The translations under genes were made by a program, and so were the position numbers. From contig CALIJZ010000020.1 in the NCBI GenBank assembly GCA_938017795.1, positions 1-64,000 of the forward strand: DNA of 64,000 nt, read 5' to 3'. The notes under the pieces were generated by a model that was given only the letters and a program-made list of their open reading frames with translations, did no database searches and had not been told where the DNA came from. The stretch is from an uncultured Bacteriovoracaceae bacterium (GTDB taxonomy: Bacteria; Bdellovibrionota; Bacteriovoracia; Bacteriovoracales; Bacteriovoracaceae). Shown piece by piece: positions 43,863 through 53,708 of the stretch (within the stretch, counting starts at the first letter, position 1; the number at the start of each line of letters is the position of its first letter).

Positions 43863-45140
43863 ATGGATAGTTTTAAAATTCAAGGCCCAGCCCGGCTAGA
43901 AGGTTCAGTTAAGGTTTCTAAAGCAAAAAATTCTAGCTTGCCTATAATAGCGGCGTCTCTTTTATGTAAAAACCCTATAGCTATTAGTAATTTACCAAAA
44001 TTGAGAGATGTTAAAACGATCAAAGAGCTCTTAATGAGCTTTGGAGTAAAAATAGATGGAGATTATATTGATACCTCCGGAATTAATAATACCTATGCTG
44101 CTTATGACTTAGTTAGGAAAATGAGAGCTTCTATCTTAGTGCTTGGACCATTACTTAGTCGTTATGGTGAAGCAAGAGTTTCTCTTCCTGGTGGTTGTGC
44201 CATTGGAACAAGGCCCGTAGATCTTCATATTCTAGGCCTGAAGAAAATGGGTGCTGAAATTATTGTGGAGTCAGGTTATATCAATGCAAAAGCTACAAGA
44301 TTACAAGGTGCTGAAATAAACTTAGCTTTTCCATCTGTTGGAGCAACTGAGAATTTATTAATGGCAGCTGTTTTTGCCGAAGGTGAAACGATTATTCAAA
44401 ATGCTGCTCGAGAACCTGAAATTGAAGATCTTGGTAACTTTCTTTTAGCAGCTTTTAAAAATTTAAAAATTACTGGTCTAGGTAGTGAAAAAATTACTAT
44501 TCAAGGAATTGATCAAAGTTCAGACAATGAGCAAATTAGTTATACCCCTATTGCCGATAGAATTGAGGCTTCGACATTAATTATAGCAGGAGTGATGACT
44601 AATTCTAATATTGTTATTGAAGATTTAGAATCAGGTCATATTCGATCGGTTTTAAACGCTTTAAAAATGAGTCATGCTAATTTGAAAGTTTATGATAATA
44701 CGGTAGAGGTTTTACCTCGCAATAAAGAGCTGTCTGGATTCAATTTAAGGACCATGCCTTATCCGTACTTTCCTACTGATGTTCAAGCTCAATTTATGGC
44801 ACTTGCTACTATGATTAATGATACTTCAATTCTTTCTGAAGAAATTTTTGAAAATAGGTTTATGCACGTTGCAGAGTTAAATAGAATGGGTGCTGATATT
44901 AGATTGAACGATCAGACTGCTGTCATTGTTGGTGGAAAAAAGTTAAAAGCTGCTCCAGTCATGTGTACAGATTTACGAGCAAGTGCTGCTTTAGTTTTAG
45001 CTTCTATGGTTGCCGAAGGAGAAACTTCTATTCATAGAGTTTATCACTTGGATAGAGGTTATGATTGCTTTGAAGACAAGCTATCAGGTCTTGGGTGTTC
45101 GATAAAACGAGTACGTCAAAGTGCTGAGGCAAGACTGTGA
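43863..45140 (+). CDS. murA: UDP-N-acetylglucosamine 1-carboxyvinyltransferase
   Basis: 425 residues, EPSP-synthase fold. KAKNSSLPIIAASLL, the fosfomycin-sensitive Cys in LPGGCAIGTRPVDLH, and DLRASAALVLASMVAEGETSIHRVYHLDRGYD are all present. First committed step of peptidoglycan synthesis. The HIT gene follows with a 4-base overlap, then guaA; three genes appear coupled. Confidence 0.97.
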   Translation: MDSFKIQGPARLEGSVKVSKAKNSSLPIIAASLLCKNPIAISNLPKLRDVKTIKELLMSFGVKIDGDYIDTSGINNTYAAYDLVRKMRASILVLGPLLSRYGEARVSLPGGCAIGTRPVDLHILGLKKMGAEIIVESGYINAKATRLQGAEINLAFPSVGATENLLMAAVFAEGETIIQNAAREPEIEDLGNFLLAAFKNLKITGLGSEKITIQGIDQSSDNEQISYTPIADRIEASTLIIAGVMTNSNIVIEDLESGHIRSVLNALKMSHANLKVYDNTVEVLPRNKELSGFNLRTMPYPYFPTDVQAQFMALATMINDTSILSEEIFENRFMHVAELNRMGADIRLNDQTAVIVGGKKLKAAPVMCTDLRASAALVLASMVAEGETSIHRVYHLDRGYDCFEDKLSGLGCSIKRVRQSAEARL

Positions 45141-45490
45141 GTAATGAAGAAAGCATCTTCGAAAAAATTTTAAAAAAAGAAATTCCTGCTGATATTGTTT
45201 TTGAAAATGAAAATGTGATGGCTTTTAAGGATATTGCTCCTCAAGCTAAAACTCATATATTATTTATTCACAAATTAAAAAAAACAAAAAATATCTCAGA
45301 AATGGTTAAAGAAACTCCTCACCAAGTACTTGAAACTTTTGAGGCGATTGCAGAGTATGCTAGTCAGACAGGTCTAGATAAATCTGGTTATCGTATTGTT
45401 ACCAATCAAGGAGTTAGTGGAGGACAAAGTGTTTTTTATACTCACTTTCATCTACTGGCTGATACATCGTTAGGAAGGTTTGGAAATTGA
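45137..45490 (+). CDS. HIT-family nucleotide hydrolase with altered histidine triad
   Basis: 117 residues, Hint type: FEKILKKEIPADIVFENENVMAFKDI and YRIVTNQGVSGGQSV. The triad HxHxH reads YTHFH (Tyr101, His103, His105): the first His is Tyr, while the middle, nucleophilic His is kept. Probably a phosphoramidase or an NMP-lysine hydrolase, possibly weakened. GTG start; coupled to murA and guaA. Confidence 0.85.
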   Translation: MSNEESIFEKILKKEIPADIVFENENVMAFKDIAPQAKTHILFIHKLKKTKNISEMVKETPHQVLETFEAIAEYASQTGLDKSGYRIVTNQGVSGGQSVFYTHFHLLADTSLGRFGN

Positions 45491-47022
45491 ATGCTCAGAT
45501 TTGGATTGTTGATTTTGGTTCTCAATATACCCAACTTATTGCACGGATTTATAGAGAACTTGGTTATAAGTCTGAGATTTTAACTATTGAGCAATCATTT
45601 GAATTTTTAAAACATGAGAAACCAGGTTTATTAATCTTATCTGGGGGACCTCAATCAGTCTTTGAAGATTCTACTGATTATTCTCCCTACTTTAATCAAG
45701 GCTTCCCAGTCCTTGGAATTTGTTATGGTATGCAACTTATGGCACAGCACTTTGGTGGAACAGTTCATAAAGGCACTATTGGAGAATATGGTAAGAGTAA
45801 GGTTCATGATCTAAATAATACCTTTAAAGTTAATAATGAGTTTATTGCTTGGATGAGCCACAGTGACCATGTTTCTATTTGTCCTAAAGAGTTTGATGTT
45901 TTCTTAAAAAGTGAAAATGATTTAATTGCAGGAATAAAACATCAATCATTAAATTTTTGGGGATTGCAATTCCATCCGGAAGTTATCCATACTGTAAGAG
46001 GAAAAGAAATTTTATTACATTTTGTCGATAAGATTGGGCTTGAAAAAAATTGGCATAATGAAGAAATTTATCAAACTTGCCTAGATGAAGTAGATGATAT
46101 TGGTGATGAATATGTATTATGTGCATTCTCTGGAGGTGTAGATTCATTGGTTGCAGCCAGTATTGCTCATAAAAAATTAGGTAAAAAGCTATATTGCTTT
46201 TTTGTTGATCATGGACTTTTACGACCTCAGGACTATAAGCATATTGAACTTTTAAAAAATAAATCTCAACTAAATATTGAAACTATAGATGCTAGAGAAA
46301 TCTTTCTAAGTAAACTTGAGTCAGTAAGTGATCCGGAAAAGAAAAGAAAAATTATCGGTACAACTTTTATTGAAGTTTTTGATCAAAAAGTTAAAGAATT
46401 TGAAGAAACAAAAGATATTAAATTTACTTATTTACTCCAAGGTACTTTATATCCAGATATCATTGAATCTCATAGCCCTCATAAAAAAGGTGGTAAGTCA
46501 GTTACTATCAAATCACATCATAATGTTGGTGGACTTCCAGAGAAGATGAATCTTAAATTATTAGAACCCTTGAAGAGCTTATTTAAAGATGAAGTCAGAA
46601 AAATTGGTTCATTTTTAGATCTAGAGCATTCTTGGTTGTATAGGCATCCTTTTCCTGGTCCAGGTCTAGGAATTAGAATACTTGGTGCCATAGATAGTGT
46701 TAAAATCGAGCAGGTTCAAAAAAGTGATCAAATATTGCTAGAGGAGTTAGTTGAGAGTGGCTTTTACAATAAATGTTGGCAGTCTCTTACAGTTCATATT
46801 CCTCAAAAGACTGTAGGGGTTAAGGGAGACGCTCGAGCGTACGAAGAGGTAATATGTGTTAGAATAGTAGGTAGTAGGGATGGGATGACTGCGACTTGGT
46901 CGCATGTGCCCTATGAAGTTCTAGATAAAATATCTTCTAGAATTACAAATGAGGTTTCTGGGATTACGAGGGTTGTTTATGACATCACTTCTAAGCCTCC
47001 AGGGACAATAGAATGGGAGTGA
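45487..47022 (+). CDS. guaA: GMP synthase (glutamine-hydrolysing)
   Basis: 511 residues. Class I amidotransferase with Cys in ILGICYGMQLM and FHPEVIHT for His/Glu. ATP pyrophosphatase with SGGVDSLVAA, then the C-terminal dimer domain ending KPPGTIEWE. Makes GMP from XMP. TTG start overlaps the HIT stop by 4 bases. The next gene begins 6 bases after its stop. Confidence 0.98.
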   Translation: MNAQIWIVDFGSQYTQLIARIYRELGYKSEILTIEQSFEFLKHEKPGLLILSGGPQSVFEDSTDYSPYFNQGFPVLGICYGMQLMAQHFGGTVHKGTIGEYGKSKVHDLNNTFKVNNEFIAWMSHSDHVSICPKEFDVFLKSENDLIAGIKHQSLNFWGLQFHPEVIHTVRGKEILLHFVDKIGLEKNWHNEEIYQTCLDEVDDIGDEYVLCAFSGGVDSLVAASIAHKKLGKKLYCFFVDHGLLRPQDYKHIELLKNKSQLNIETIDAREIFLSKLESVSDPEKKRKIIGTTFIEVFDQKVKEFEETKDIKFTYLLQGTLYPDIIESHSPHKKGGKSVTIKSHHNVGGLPEKMNLKLLEPLKSLFKDEVRKIGSFLDLEHSWLYRHPFPGPGLGIRILGAIDSVKIEQVQKSDQILLEELVESGFYNKCWQSLTVHIPQKTVGVKGDARAYEEVICVRIVGSRDGMTATWSHVPYEVLDKISSRITNEVSGITRVVYDITSKPPGTIEWE

Positions 47023-47027
47023 GGAAA

Positions 47028-47570
47028 ATGAAAAAATTATTTTTAGGTTTATTTTTATTAAGTTCTTTTGTCATAGCAAGTGACGTTAAAGTTCATATTG
47101 GCCTATCTCCAGCTGGATCATTTGAAGCGAAAGCAAAAATTCATAACGGTATTGTAAAAACGATGGGTTCAAAGTTTTTTGCAAAAAATATGTATGTTAA
47201 AGCAAAAGAATTAAAAACAGGAATTGGTCTAAGAGATTCCCACCTTTATAAAAGATTAAATATTAAGTCTCACCCTAAGATTGTTATTCATAAAGCTATG
47301 GGCTCTAAAGGTAAGGGTGTTGCTATTGTTGAGATTAGAGGTGTTAAGAAGAAGATACCATTTAAGTTTAAAAAGAAAGGAAGCAAAGTTGCATTTGATA
47401 TGGATGTCGTACTTAAAGACTTCCGATTTGATAAGAAAAAAGATGGACTAAGCTATATGGGTGTTGGAGTTAAGGATAAAATCACTATTTCTGGATTGCT
47501 ACCAACAACAAAATATGTGGCCAAGAAAAGGTCTAAAAAATCTCGAGGAATTGCTAGTTCACCTAAGTAA
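47028..47570 (+). CDS. Periplasmic YceI-like protein
   Basis: 180 residues from ATG at 47028 (GTGAGG upstream). Signal peptide KKLFLGLFLLSSFVIA. The pattern of strands, with GSFEAKAK, RDSHLYKRLNIKSHPKIVIHKA and VVLKDFRFDKKKDGLSYMGVGVKDKITISG, matches the YceI lipocalin-like fold that binds polyisoprenoids. Very basic with a lysine-rich C-terminal tail. Probably in the guaA unit. Confidence 0.75.
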   Translation: MKKLFLGLFLLSSFVIASDVKVHIGLSPAGSFEAKAKIHNGIVKTMGSKFFAKNMYVKAKELKTGIGLRDSHLYKRLNIKSHPKIVIHKAMGSKGKGVAIVEIRGVKKKIPFKFKKKGSKVAFDMDVVLKDFRFDKKKDGLSYMGVGVKDKITISGLLPTTKYVAKKRSKKSRGIASSPK

Positions 47571-47664
47571 ATAAAATCCAGTTGTTTTTGTCCCAATATT
47601 GGCCTGTTGTCAAAAGATTCCAGTATTTTTTCCTATACTGAATAAAATTACTCATTCATTATGA

Positions 47665-47688
47665 GATCTCCAGTGGAGATCATTTTTT
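47665..47688 (+). promoter_or_regulatory. Hairpin sequestering the dnaE Shine-Dalgarno, followed by six T
   Basis: GATCTCC (47665-47671) and GGAGATC (47675-47681) pair fully around AGT. The GGAG is the only plausible dnaE ribosome-binding site, and TTTTTT runs into the TTG start at 47687. It has the shape of an intrinsic terminator and of an SD-masking element. Confidence 0.65.
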
Positions 47689-50600
47689 GAGTTATTTAAA
47701 TACCCATTCTGATAGTTTTGTTCATCTGCATCTGCATACTCAGTATTCATTATTAGATGGTGCTCTTAGATTGAAGGACCTCTTTCAGCAGGCTCAAGAG
47801 TTTGGTATGCCAGCAGTTGCTAGTACTGATCACGGGAATATGTTTGGAGCTATTGATTTCTATACTCAAGCTAAAGCTTCAGGAATCAAGCCTTTGATTG
47901 GTAGTGAAATTTACTTCACTCCTGGCTCTAGGTTTGATCGAAAAGTTGCCAGAAGATCAGTCGTTCTAGACTCTCAAGACGCTGAAGAGAGTAAGTTTCA
48001 AATTCATCACTTGGTTTTAATTGCTAAAAACCTAACTGGTTATAGAAATTTGTGTAAACTTTTATCTAAAGCTTATCTTGAAGGTTTTTATTATAAGCCA
48101 AGAGCTGATCTGGAATTATTAAAAGAATTCTCTGAGGGATTAGTTGCCACAACTGCGTGTCTTAAAGGGGAAGTTGCTTATAATTTATTCACCGGAAATG
48201 ATGAACGGGCCCACGACGCTATTTTAAAATATAGAGAAATCTTTAAAGATGATTTTTATCTTGAGATACAAGAAAATGGAATCGAAGAGCAAGTTGAGGT
48301 TAATAAAAAATTAATTAGCTATGCTAGTGATTTATCACTTCCACTTGTTGCTACGAATGATGTTCATTACTTAACTCGAGATGATGCTGCTGCTCAAGAG
48401 GTTTTATTATGTATTCAGACTGGTAAAACTTTCTTAGATGAAAAAAGAATGAAGCTGACTACAAATGAATTCTTTTTTAAATCGGCTGAGCATATGAGAA
48501 AAGCTTTTGATTATCACAAAGAGGCCTGTGATAACACTTTAAGGATTGCTGATAAATGTAATCTTGAGCTTAAGTGGAAAGATGAGCGTGGCAGACAAAT
48601 TTATCATCTACCAGATTTTGAAATTAAAACTCAAGAAACTCCTGAAGAGTATTTTGCAAGAGAAGCCAAAGAAGGTTTAGAACTAAGATTTAATGGACCA
48701 CATTTTATAAAACTAAAGCAAGACCCTAATTGGGAATCAGAGTTAAAGCCTAAATATATTAGTCGGTTAGAAGAAGAGATTACGATGATCCAAAGTACAG
48801 GGTTTTCAGGATACTTCTTAATCGTATCTGACTTTATTAGATGGTCAAAGCAAGAAAATATTCCAGTGGGACCAGGGCGTGGATCTGGAGCAGGATCATT
48901 GGTTGCTTACTCATTAGATATTACAAATATTAATCCTCTTCCTTACAATCTTCTTTTTGAAAGATTTATTAATCCTGAAAGAATCTCCATGCCAGACTTT
49001 GACATAGATTTTTGTCAGGAAAGAAGAGCTGAAGTTATTGAATATGTAACTAAGAAGTATGGGCAAGAAAGGGTTGGGCAGATTATTACTTTTGGAAAAC
49101 TTCAAGCAAAAGCATGTATCAGAGATGTTGCTCGAGTTTTTGGACTTCCATATTCGGAATCAGACACTCTTGCAAAGTTAATTCCAGATGAATTAGGGAT
49201 TACACTTGATAGAGCACTTGAGATTGAGCCTAAGTTTCAAGAGGCCTATGATACAGATAAGAAAATAAAAAGAATTATTGATATTTCCAGGAGATTAGAA
49301 GGTCTGTTAAGACATGCTTCTATTCATGCGGCGGGAGTAATTATAACCAACGAACCTTTGGTTAATTATTGTCCTTTGTATAAAGGTCGAGAAGGCGAAC
49401 AGGTTGTTCAGTTTGATAAAGACTTTTCAGAAAAAATTGGTCTGGTTAAATTTGATTTTCTTGGATTGAAAACTCTTACTGTTATTCAAAATGCTGTGAA
49501 CTTAATCAGAAGAGATTACGATGATGCTTTCGATATAGAAGCCATAGATATTGAAGATAAAAATATTTATGAATATATATCTACAGGACAAACTTCTGGA
49601 GTATTTCAATTAGAGTCTTCGGGAATGAAGGATCTATGTAAAAGAATTAAACCTGATAATATTGAAGACATTACTGCTATTAATGCACTCTTTAGACCGG
49701 GACCACTTGGTTCTGGAATGGTTGATGATTTTATTGAAATCAAGCATGGTCGTAAAGAGATGACTTTCCCTTTCGAGCAATTAAGAGACATTTTAAAAGA
49801 AACGTACGGGATTGTTGTTTATCAAGAACAGGTTATGAATATCTCGAGGATTATTGCCAATTATACTCTTGGCCAAGCAGATATGCTCAGACGTGCAATG
49901 GGTAAGAAAAAAATCAAAGAGATGGATAAACATAAAGAGATCTTCAAAGAAGGTGCTCTTAAAAATGGCTTTGATGTAAAAAAAGCTGAAGATCTTTTTG
50001 ATTTAATGGCAAAGTTTGCAGAGTATGGATTTAATAAGTCTCACGCCGTTGCTTATGCTGTCATTGCTTATCAAACAGCTTTTTTAAAGTATTATTATAA
50101 AGCTCCATTTTTTGCAGCTCTTCTTGGTACTGAATTAAATAATAAAGATAAAATAACGAATTATATTAATGATGCTAAAGAACATGGGATTGAAATATTA
50201 CCTCCAGATATTAATGAATCATTGTGGTTATTTAATACCATTGGCAAAGAAAAAATAAGATTTGGAATGGGAGCTGTCAAAAATGTAGGTAATGCTGCAG
50301 TTGAGGCAATCGTAGCAGAGCGAACAGAAAATGGATCTTTTGAGAGTTTGATTGATCTTTGCTCTAGAGTAAGTTCGAAGAATTTAAATAAGCGTGCTCT
50401 TGAATCTTTAATAAAAGTCGGAGCATTTGATAGATGTGATAAGTCTAATAGAGCGACTCTTTTAGAAAACCTTGAAACGATTTTAAGTTTTTCTTCAAGA
50501 AAACAGCAAGATATAGAAAATGGGCAGTCTAATTTATTTGACTCTTTTGAGGGTATGAAATCTGATGTTGAAAATATAGATTTAAAGTATGTAGAAGATT

Positions 50601-51244
50601 TTGATGATAAAGAAAAATTAAATTATGAAGCGAGCCTAATGGGTATTTATGTTTCAGGTCATCCTCTTGATTCGGTCAAAACGATAATTAAAGATTTAGT
50701 TTCGATAGAAATAGGTCAAATTAATGAAGTCGAAGGTAATGATAAACGAGAATACACTTTAGCTGGAATGATGAATATCGAGAAGGCCTTGATCACAAAA
50801 AAAGGTGATCGTATGTGTTTTGCTAAGCTTGAAGACTTAACAGGTAAGATAGAGTGTGTAGTTTTTCCTAAAACTTTTGCAGAATTTGAACCACTAATAG
50901 GAACTGATGATCCCGTTATTGTTAAGGGTTTTGTAAATCTAGCTGAAGACCCTCGAAAATTTTTCCCTACAGAGGTTTTTAAACTGGGGCAAAGAGCACA
51001 AGATAAAGTAAAAAAAGTGTCAATTTCTATAAGGGCTCAAGAGAAAAATTCAAGATCCATGATGGAGTTAAAAAAGATTCTTCAAACATTTAGAGGAACA
51101 ACACCTATAGAATTGGTCTTTGATGATGGTGAATGTAGAGCAAAAATGAACCTCGGGGAAGACTATTATGTTAACCCTAATCCCAAGTTGGTCAGTCAGG
51201 TAAACGAGCTTCTAAAAGGAAATTGTGTTAACTTTAGTATATGA
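47687..51244 (+). CDS. dnaE: DNA polymerase III alpha subunit
   Basis: 1185 residues. PHP domain (FVHLHLHTQYSLLDGALRL, STDHGNMFG), catalytic aspartates in MPDFDIDFC and KFDFLGLK, tandem helix-hairpin-helix, OB-fold and C-terminal region. GQSNLFDSF contains QxxLF, a beta-clamp binding motif. It is the replicative polymerase. TTG start by SD position. Overlaps the next gene by 4 bases. Confidence 0.98.
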   Translation: MSYLNTHSDSFVHLHLHTQYSLLDGALRLKDLFQQAQEFGMPAVASTDHGNMFGAIDFYTQAKASGIKPLIGSEIYFTPGSRFDRKVARRSVVLDSQDAEESKFQIHHLVLIAKNLTGYRNLCKLLSKAYLEGFYYKPRADLELLKEFSEGLVATTACLKGEVAYNLFTGNDERAHDAILKYREIFKDDFYLEIQENGIEEQVEVNKKLISYASDLSLPLVATNDVHYLTRDDAAAQEVLLCIQTGKTFLDEKRMKLTTNEFFFKSAEHMRKAFDYHKEACDNTLRIADKCNLELKWKDERGRQIYHLPDFEIKTQETPEEYFAREAKEGLELRFNGPHFIKLKQDPNWESELKPKYISRLEEEITMIQSTGFSGYFLIVSDFIRWSKQENIPVGPGRGSGAGSLVAYSLDITNINPLPYNLLFERFINPERISMPDFDIDFCQERRAEVIEYVTKKYGQERVGQIITFGKLQAKACIRDVARVFGLPYSESDTLAKLIPDELGITLDRALEIEPKFQEAYDTDKKIKRIIDISRRLEGLLRHASIHAAGVIITNEPLVNYCPLYKGREGEQVVQFDKDFSEKIGLVKFDFLGLKTLTVIQNAVNLIRRDYDDAFDIEAIDIEDKNIYEYISTGQTSGVFQLESSGMKDLCKRIKPDNIEDITAINALFRPGPLGSGMVDDFIEIKHGRKEMTFPFEQLRDILKETYGIVVYQEQVMNISRIIANYTLGQADMLRRAMGKKKIKEMDKHKEIFKEGALKNGFDVKKAEDLFDLMAKFAEYGFNKSHAVAYAVIAYQTAFLKYYYKAPFFAALLGTELNNKDKITNYINDAKEHGIEILPPDINESLWLFNTIGKEKIRFGMGAVKNVGNAAVEAIVAERTENGSFESLIDLCSRVSSKNLNKRALESLIKVGAFDRCDKSNRATLLENLETILSFSSRKQQDIENGQSNLFDSFEGMKSDVENIDLKYVEDFDDKEKLNYEASLMGIYVSGHPLDSVKTIIKDLVSIEIGQINEVEGNDKREYTLAGMMNIEKALITKKGDRMCFAKLEDLTGKIECVVFPKTFAEFEPLIGTDDPVIVKGFVNLAEDPRKFFPTEVFKLGQRAQDKVKKVSISIRAQEKNSRSMMELKKILQTFRGTTPIELVFDDGECRAKMNLGEDYYVNPNPKLVSQVNELLKGNCVNFSI

Positions 51245-51996
51245 GATTTATTTTATATACAGTGCTACTTTTTGGTTTTAACTTCCATACTTTTTCAAAT
51301 CCATCTAATGATCAAAGTTCAAAAAGAATTTTCATAGATTTTAATTATGCTTTAAGTGGGTTGAGTTGGACTGAGTTTGAATCTATAGAAAGAGATTTTT
51401 CTGAACGCTTAGTTTTTTCTTGGAAGAAAAAAATCTCAGAAAGTAATAATTATGAAGTTTTTGATATGAGAAAAGATTCTGATCAATTAAGTGAATCAGA
51501 TGTAAAATTAAATATCTATTTAAAGTTGAAAAAATTAAGTTATGAAGAGGATGTACTTAATTTTAGTTATAAAATTGATTATACTTTTTTAAATAAGTCT
51601 AATAAGGTTCTGGAACTTGGAAACAACCTTGAAGGTAATCATTCGATTGTTTCTTCCAAGAAAGAAGTTCCAAGTAAATTAGCTCAAATGGTTTTTTCGT
51701 TAACTTCTTCTCCATTTTCAAATTTAACAACTGTTTTATCTAGAAATGTTGATCTTGATGAAAAAAATCGTATCAGTTTGAAATATTCTAACTTTAATGA
51801 AGTTGCCGATTTTTTATCTAGAATGAGAAAAGATCACTCTGGTGCAGTTTTTAGAATTACGAATTTATCTTCCGACAAAGCTATCATCGAAGTAGAAGGA
51901 AGAAGAAATAATGTTGAACTAGCAGTTGATAGTGCTCAAAGAAATGGTCGAATTATTCAATTTGAAAACTCTAGAGCTCCTGCTTCTATCGATTAG
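51241..51996 (+). CDS. Secreted protein coupled to dnaE, unknown
   Basis: 251 residues with a signal peptide (FILYTVLLFGFNFHTFS). The mature part shows two repeats of strand-rich segments; the end (AVFRITNLSSDKAIIEVEGRRNNVELAVDSAQRNG) resembles a flagellar assembly (FlgT-like) or secretin-accessory pattern, only weakly. ATG overlaps the dnaE stop by 4 bases. Unrelated to replication as far as I can see. Confidence 0.55.
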   Translation: MRFILYTVLLFGFNFHTFSNPSNDQSSKRIFIDFNYALSGLSWTEFESIERDFSERLVFSWKKKISESNNYEVFDMRKDSDQLSESDVKLNIYLKLKKLSYEEDVLNFSYKIDYTFLNKSNKVLELGNNLEGNHSIVSSKKEVPSKLAQMVFSLTSSPFSNLTTVLSRNVDLDEKNRISLKYSNFNEVADFLSRMRKDHSGAVFRITNLSSDKAIIEVEGRRNNVELAVDSAQRNGRIIQFENSRAPASID

Positions 51997-52090
51997 GTCC
52001 TTGGATACCGAAAATTTGGCCCTCTACTAAATAATACATATTCACTTGCAAGTTACTCTCATAAGAGTCTTAGAACTTGATTGATCATCC

Positions 52091-52118
52091 TTTGGGAGTT
52101 CAATACAATAATTATAAT
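52091..52118 (+). promoter_or_regulatory. Candidate promoter of the inositol operon
   Basis: TTTGGG (52091-52096) or TTGGGA one base later, 15-16 bases before TATAAT (52113-52118), in the only sizeable gap before the operon. The -10 is a perfect match, the -35 poor. No regulator gene of IolR type is in the window. Confidence 0.45.
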
Positions 52119-52158
52119 CAATATCATAAATTTAATGGATTAAATTAGGAGATTAGAG

Positions 52159-52935
52159 TTGGATTTTTCAATTTGTGTCGAGCCGCTTTTTCAAGACAAG
52201 GATTTCAAATATAAATGCCAAGAACTTAAAAACTTAGGTTTTTCTCATATCGAATTCTGGAGTGCTGAAGATAAGGATTGGGAGTGGTTAAAAACTGAAC
52301 TCCCCCTCAAAGTTGCATTATTTTCAGGGCAAAGATTAGGAACAACTTACCTTGAATCTGATCGAACAAGTTATATTCAAGAAATTGAAAAAAATATCTT
52401 AAGAGCAAAGTCTATAGGCGTAAGCACTTTAATGCTTTTAATGGATCCTCTAAACAGTAAGGGAGGAGTAGATCAACCTCATCTAGAGATAGACTGGGCA
52501 GAGAAGCAGAAGCAAACAATACTTACTTTAACTGAAGTAGCCAAGCTTGGTGAAGAGTATGATTTTAATTTTGTTTTTGAACCTCTTAATACGAAGTTAG
52601 ATCATCCAGGTTATTCATTAGCTTCAACTCGCAGAGGGATTGAAATTATTAAAGGAGTAGATTCTCCTCGAGTAAAACTTTTATTTGATGCCTATCATAT
52701 GGGAATGATGAATGAGAATGTTTATGAAGAAGTTGCAGAGAATTTAATGTATATTGGACATATTCACCTGGCGAACTGGCCAGGCAGATCTGGACCAGAT
52801 TCAAAAGGCGAATTTGATTTCAAGAAATTTATTTCTATTTTAAAAGAAAATAATTACCAAGGTTTTGTGGGGTTTGAGTATTTTCCAGAATTAGATTCTA
52901 CCGATTCATTAAAAGCAATTAAGGAATTAATGTGA
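52159..52935 (+). CDS. Hydroxypyruvate-isomerase-like sugar epimerase (TIM barrel)
   Basis: 258 residues of the AP-endonuclease-2 family. Metal ligands are visible: Glu in FVFEPLNTK, Asp in LLFDAYHMG, His in GHIHLANWPGR and Glu in GFEYFP. The DAYHM and PGR words resemble hydroxypyruvate isomerase Hyi. In an inositol operon such proteins may act as inosose isomerases (IolI-like). TTG start with AGGAG. First gene of the operon. Confidence 0.7.
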   Translation: MDFSICVEPLFQDKDFKYKCQELKNLGFSHIEFWSAEDKDWEWLKTELPLKVALFSGQRLGTTYLESDRTSYIQEIEKNILRAKSIGVSTLMLLMDPLNSKGGVDQPHLEIDWAEKQKQTILTLTEVAKLGEEYDFNFVFEPLNTKLDHPGYSLASTRRGIEIIKGVDSPRVKLLFDAYHMGMMNENVYEEVAENLMYIGHIHLANWPGRSGPDSKGEFDFKKFISILKENNYQGFVGFEYFPELDSTDSLKAIKELM

Positions 52936-53708
52936 CTGGTCAGGTTAATATTAACGAATGTATTAAGTGGGTTAAGCAGGCAGGAGTGATGGCCTTAGAG
53001 CATTACAAGAATCCTGAAATGAGCTTAAAAGGAACTCAAGATTATTTGTCACAAGCTGATAAGCAAATAGAAAACTTTCTTATTGAGAAACTTGAGCAAG
53101 CTTATTCTGGTCATTCTATCTTAGCAGAAGAGTCTGGTGGAGATCTTGGTCAAAGTGGTTTCATTATTGATCCTTTAGATGGAACTGAAAACTTTTTAAG
53201 AAAAATTCCAATGTGGGGAATATGCTTAAGCTTTATTGAAAATAAAAAAGTGACTTGGGGAATAATATTTAACCCTGTAACTGATGAATTATTTATTGGT
53301 GAGCGTGGTAAAGGTGCAACTCTCAATGGTAAAAAACTTCAGGTTTCTAATATTAAAAATTTAAATGAATGCTGTGTTTGTCTTGGTCATTCTTATAGAA
53401 CCGATAACTCACATCTTCATCGAATTAAAGGTGAGTTAATAAAAAATAAGGTTAGTCTTCGACTTGGTGGTAGTGGAGCAATTGGGTTAGCTTATGTTGC
53501 AGCTGGAAGGTATGACGCTTTCATTGAAGAGCATCTTCAAATCTGGGATTTCATTCATGCAAGTATCATGATTGAAGAGGCCGGAGGATATTTCTACCCA
53601 TTTGATATTGAGAAATCTGTAAAAGGTGGCGCAGCAGGAGTTGGAGTAAATGAAAAACTGAAAACTCAAATTTTAGAAATTTATGAATCAACGAAAGGAA
53701 GACTATGA
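52932..53708 (+). CDS. Inositol-monophosphatase family enzyme of the inositol operon
   Basis: 258 residues with Glu66/67 in AEESGG, DPLDGTENF (80-88) and WDFIHASIMIEEAGG. Mg2+-dependent, Li+-sensitive fold; the LDGTENF form is common in myo-inositol-1-phosphatases. GTG start, 4-base overlap with the gene before and after. Context suggests it frees inositol from phosphate esters to feed IolG. Confidence 0.85.
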   Translation: MTGQVNINECIKWVKQAGVMALEHYKNPEMSLKGTQDYLSQADKQIENFLIEKLEQAYSGHSILAEESGGDLGQSGFIIDPLDGTENFLRKIPMWGICLSFIENKKVTWGIIFNPVTDELFIGERGKGATLNGKKLQVSNIKNLNECCVCLGHSYRTDNSHLHRIKGELIKNKVSLRLGGSGAIGLAYVAAGRYDAFIEEHLQIWDFIHASIMIEEAGGYFYPFDIEKSVKGGAAGVGVNEKLKTQILEIYESTKGRL

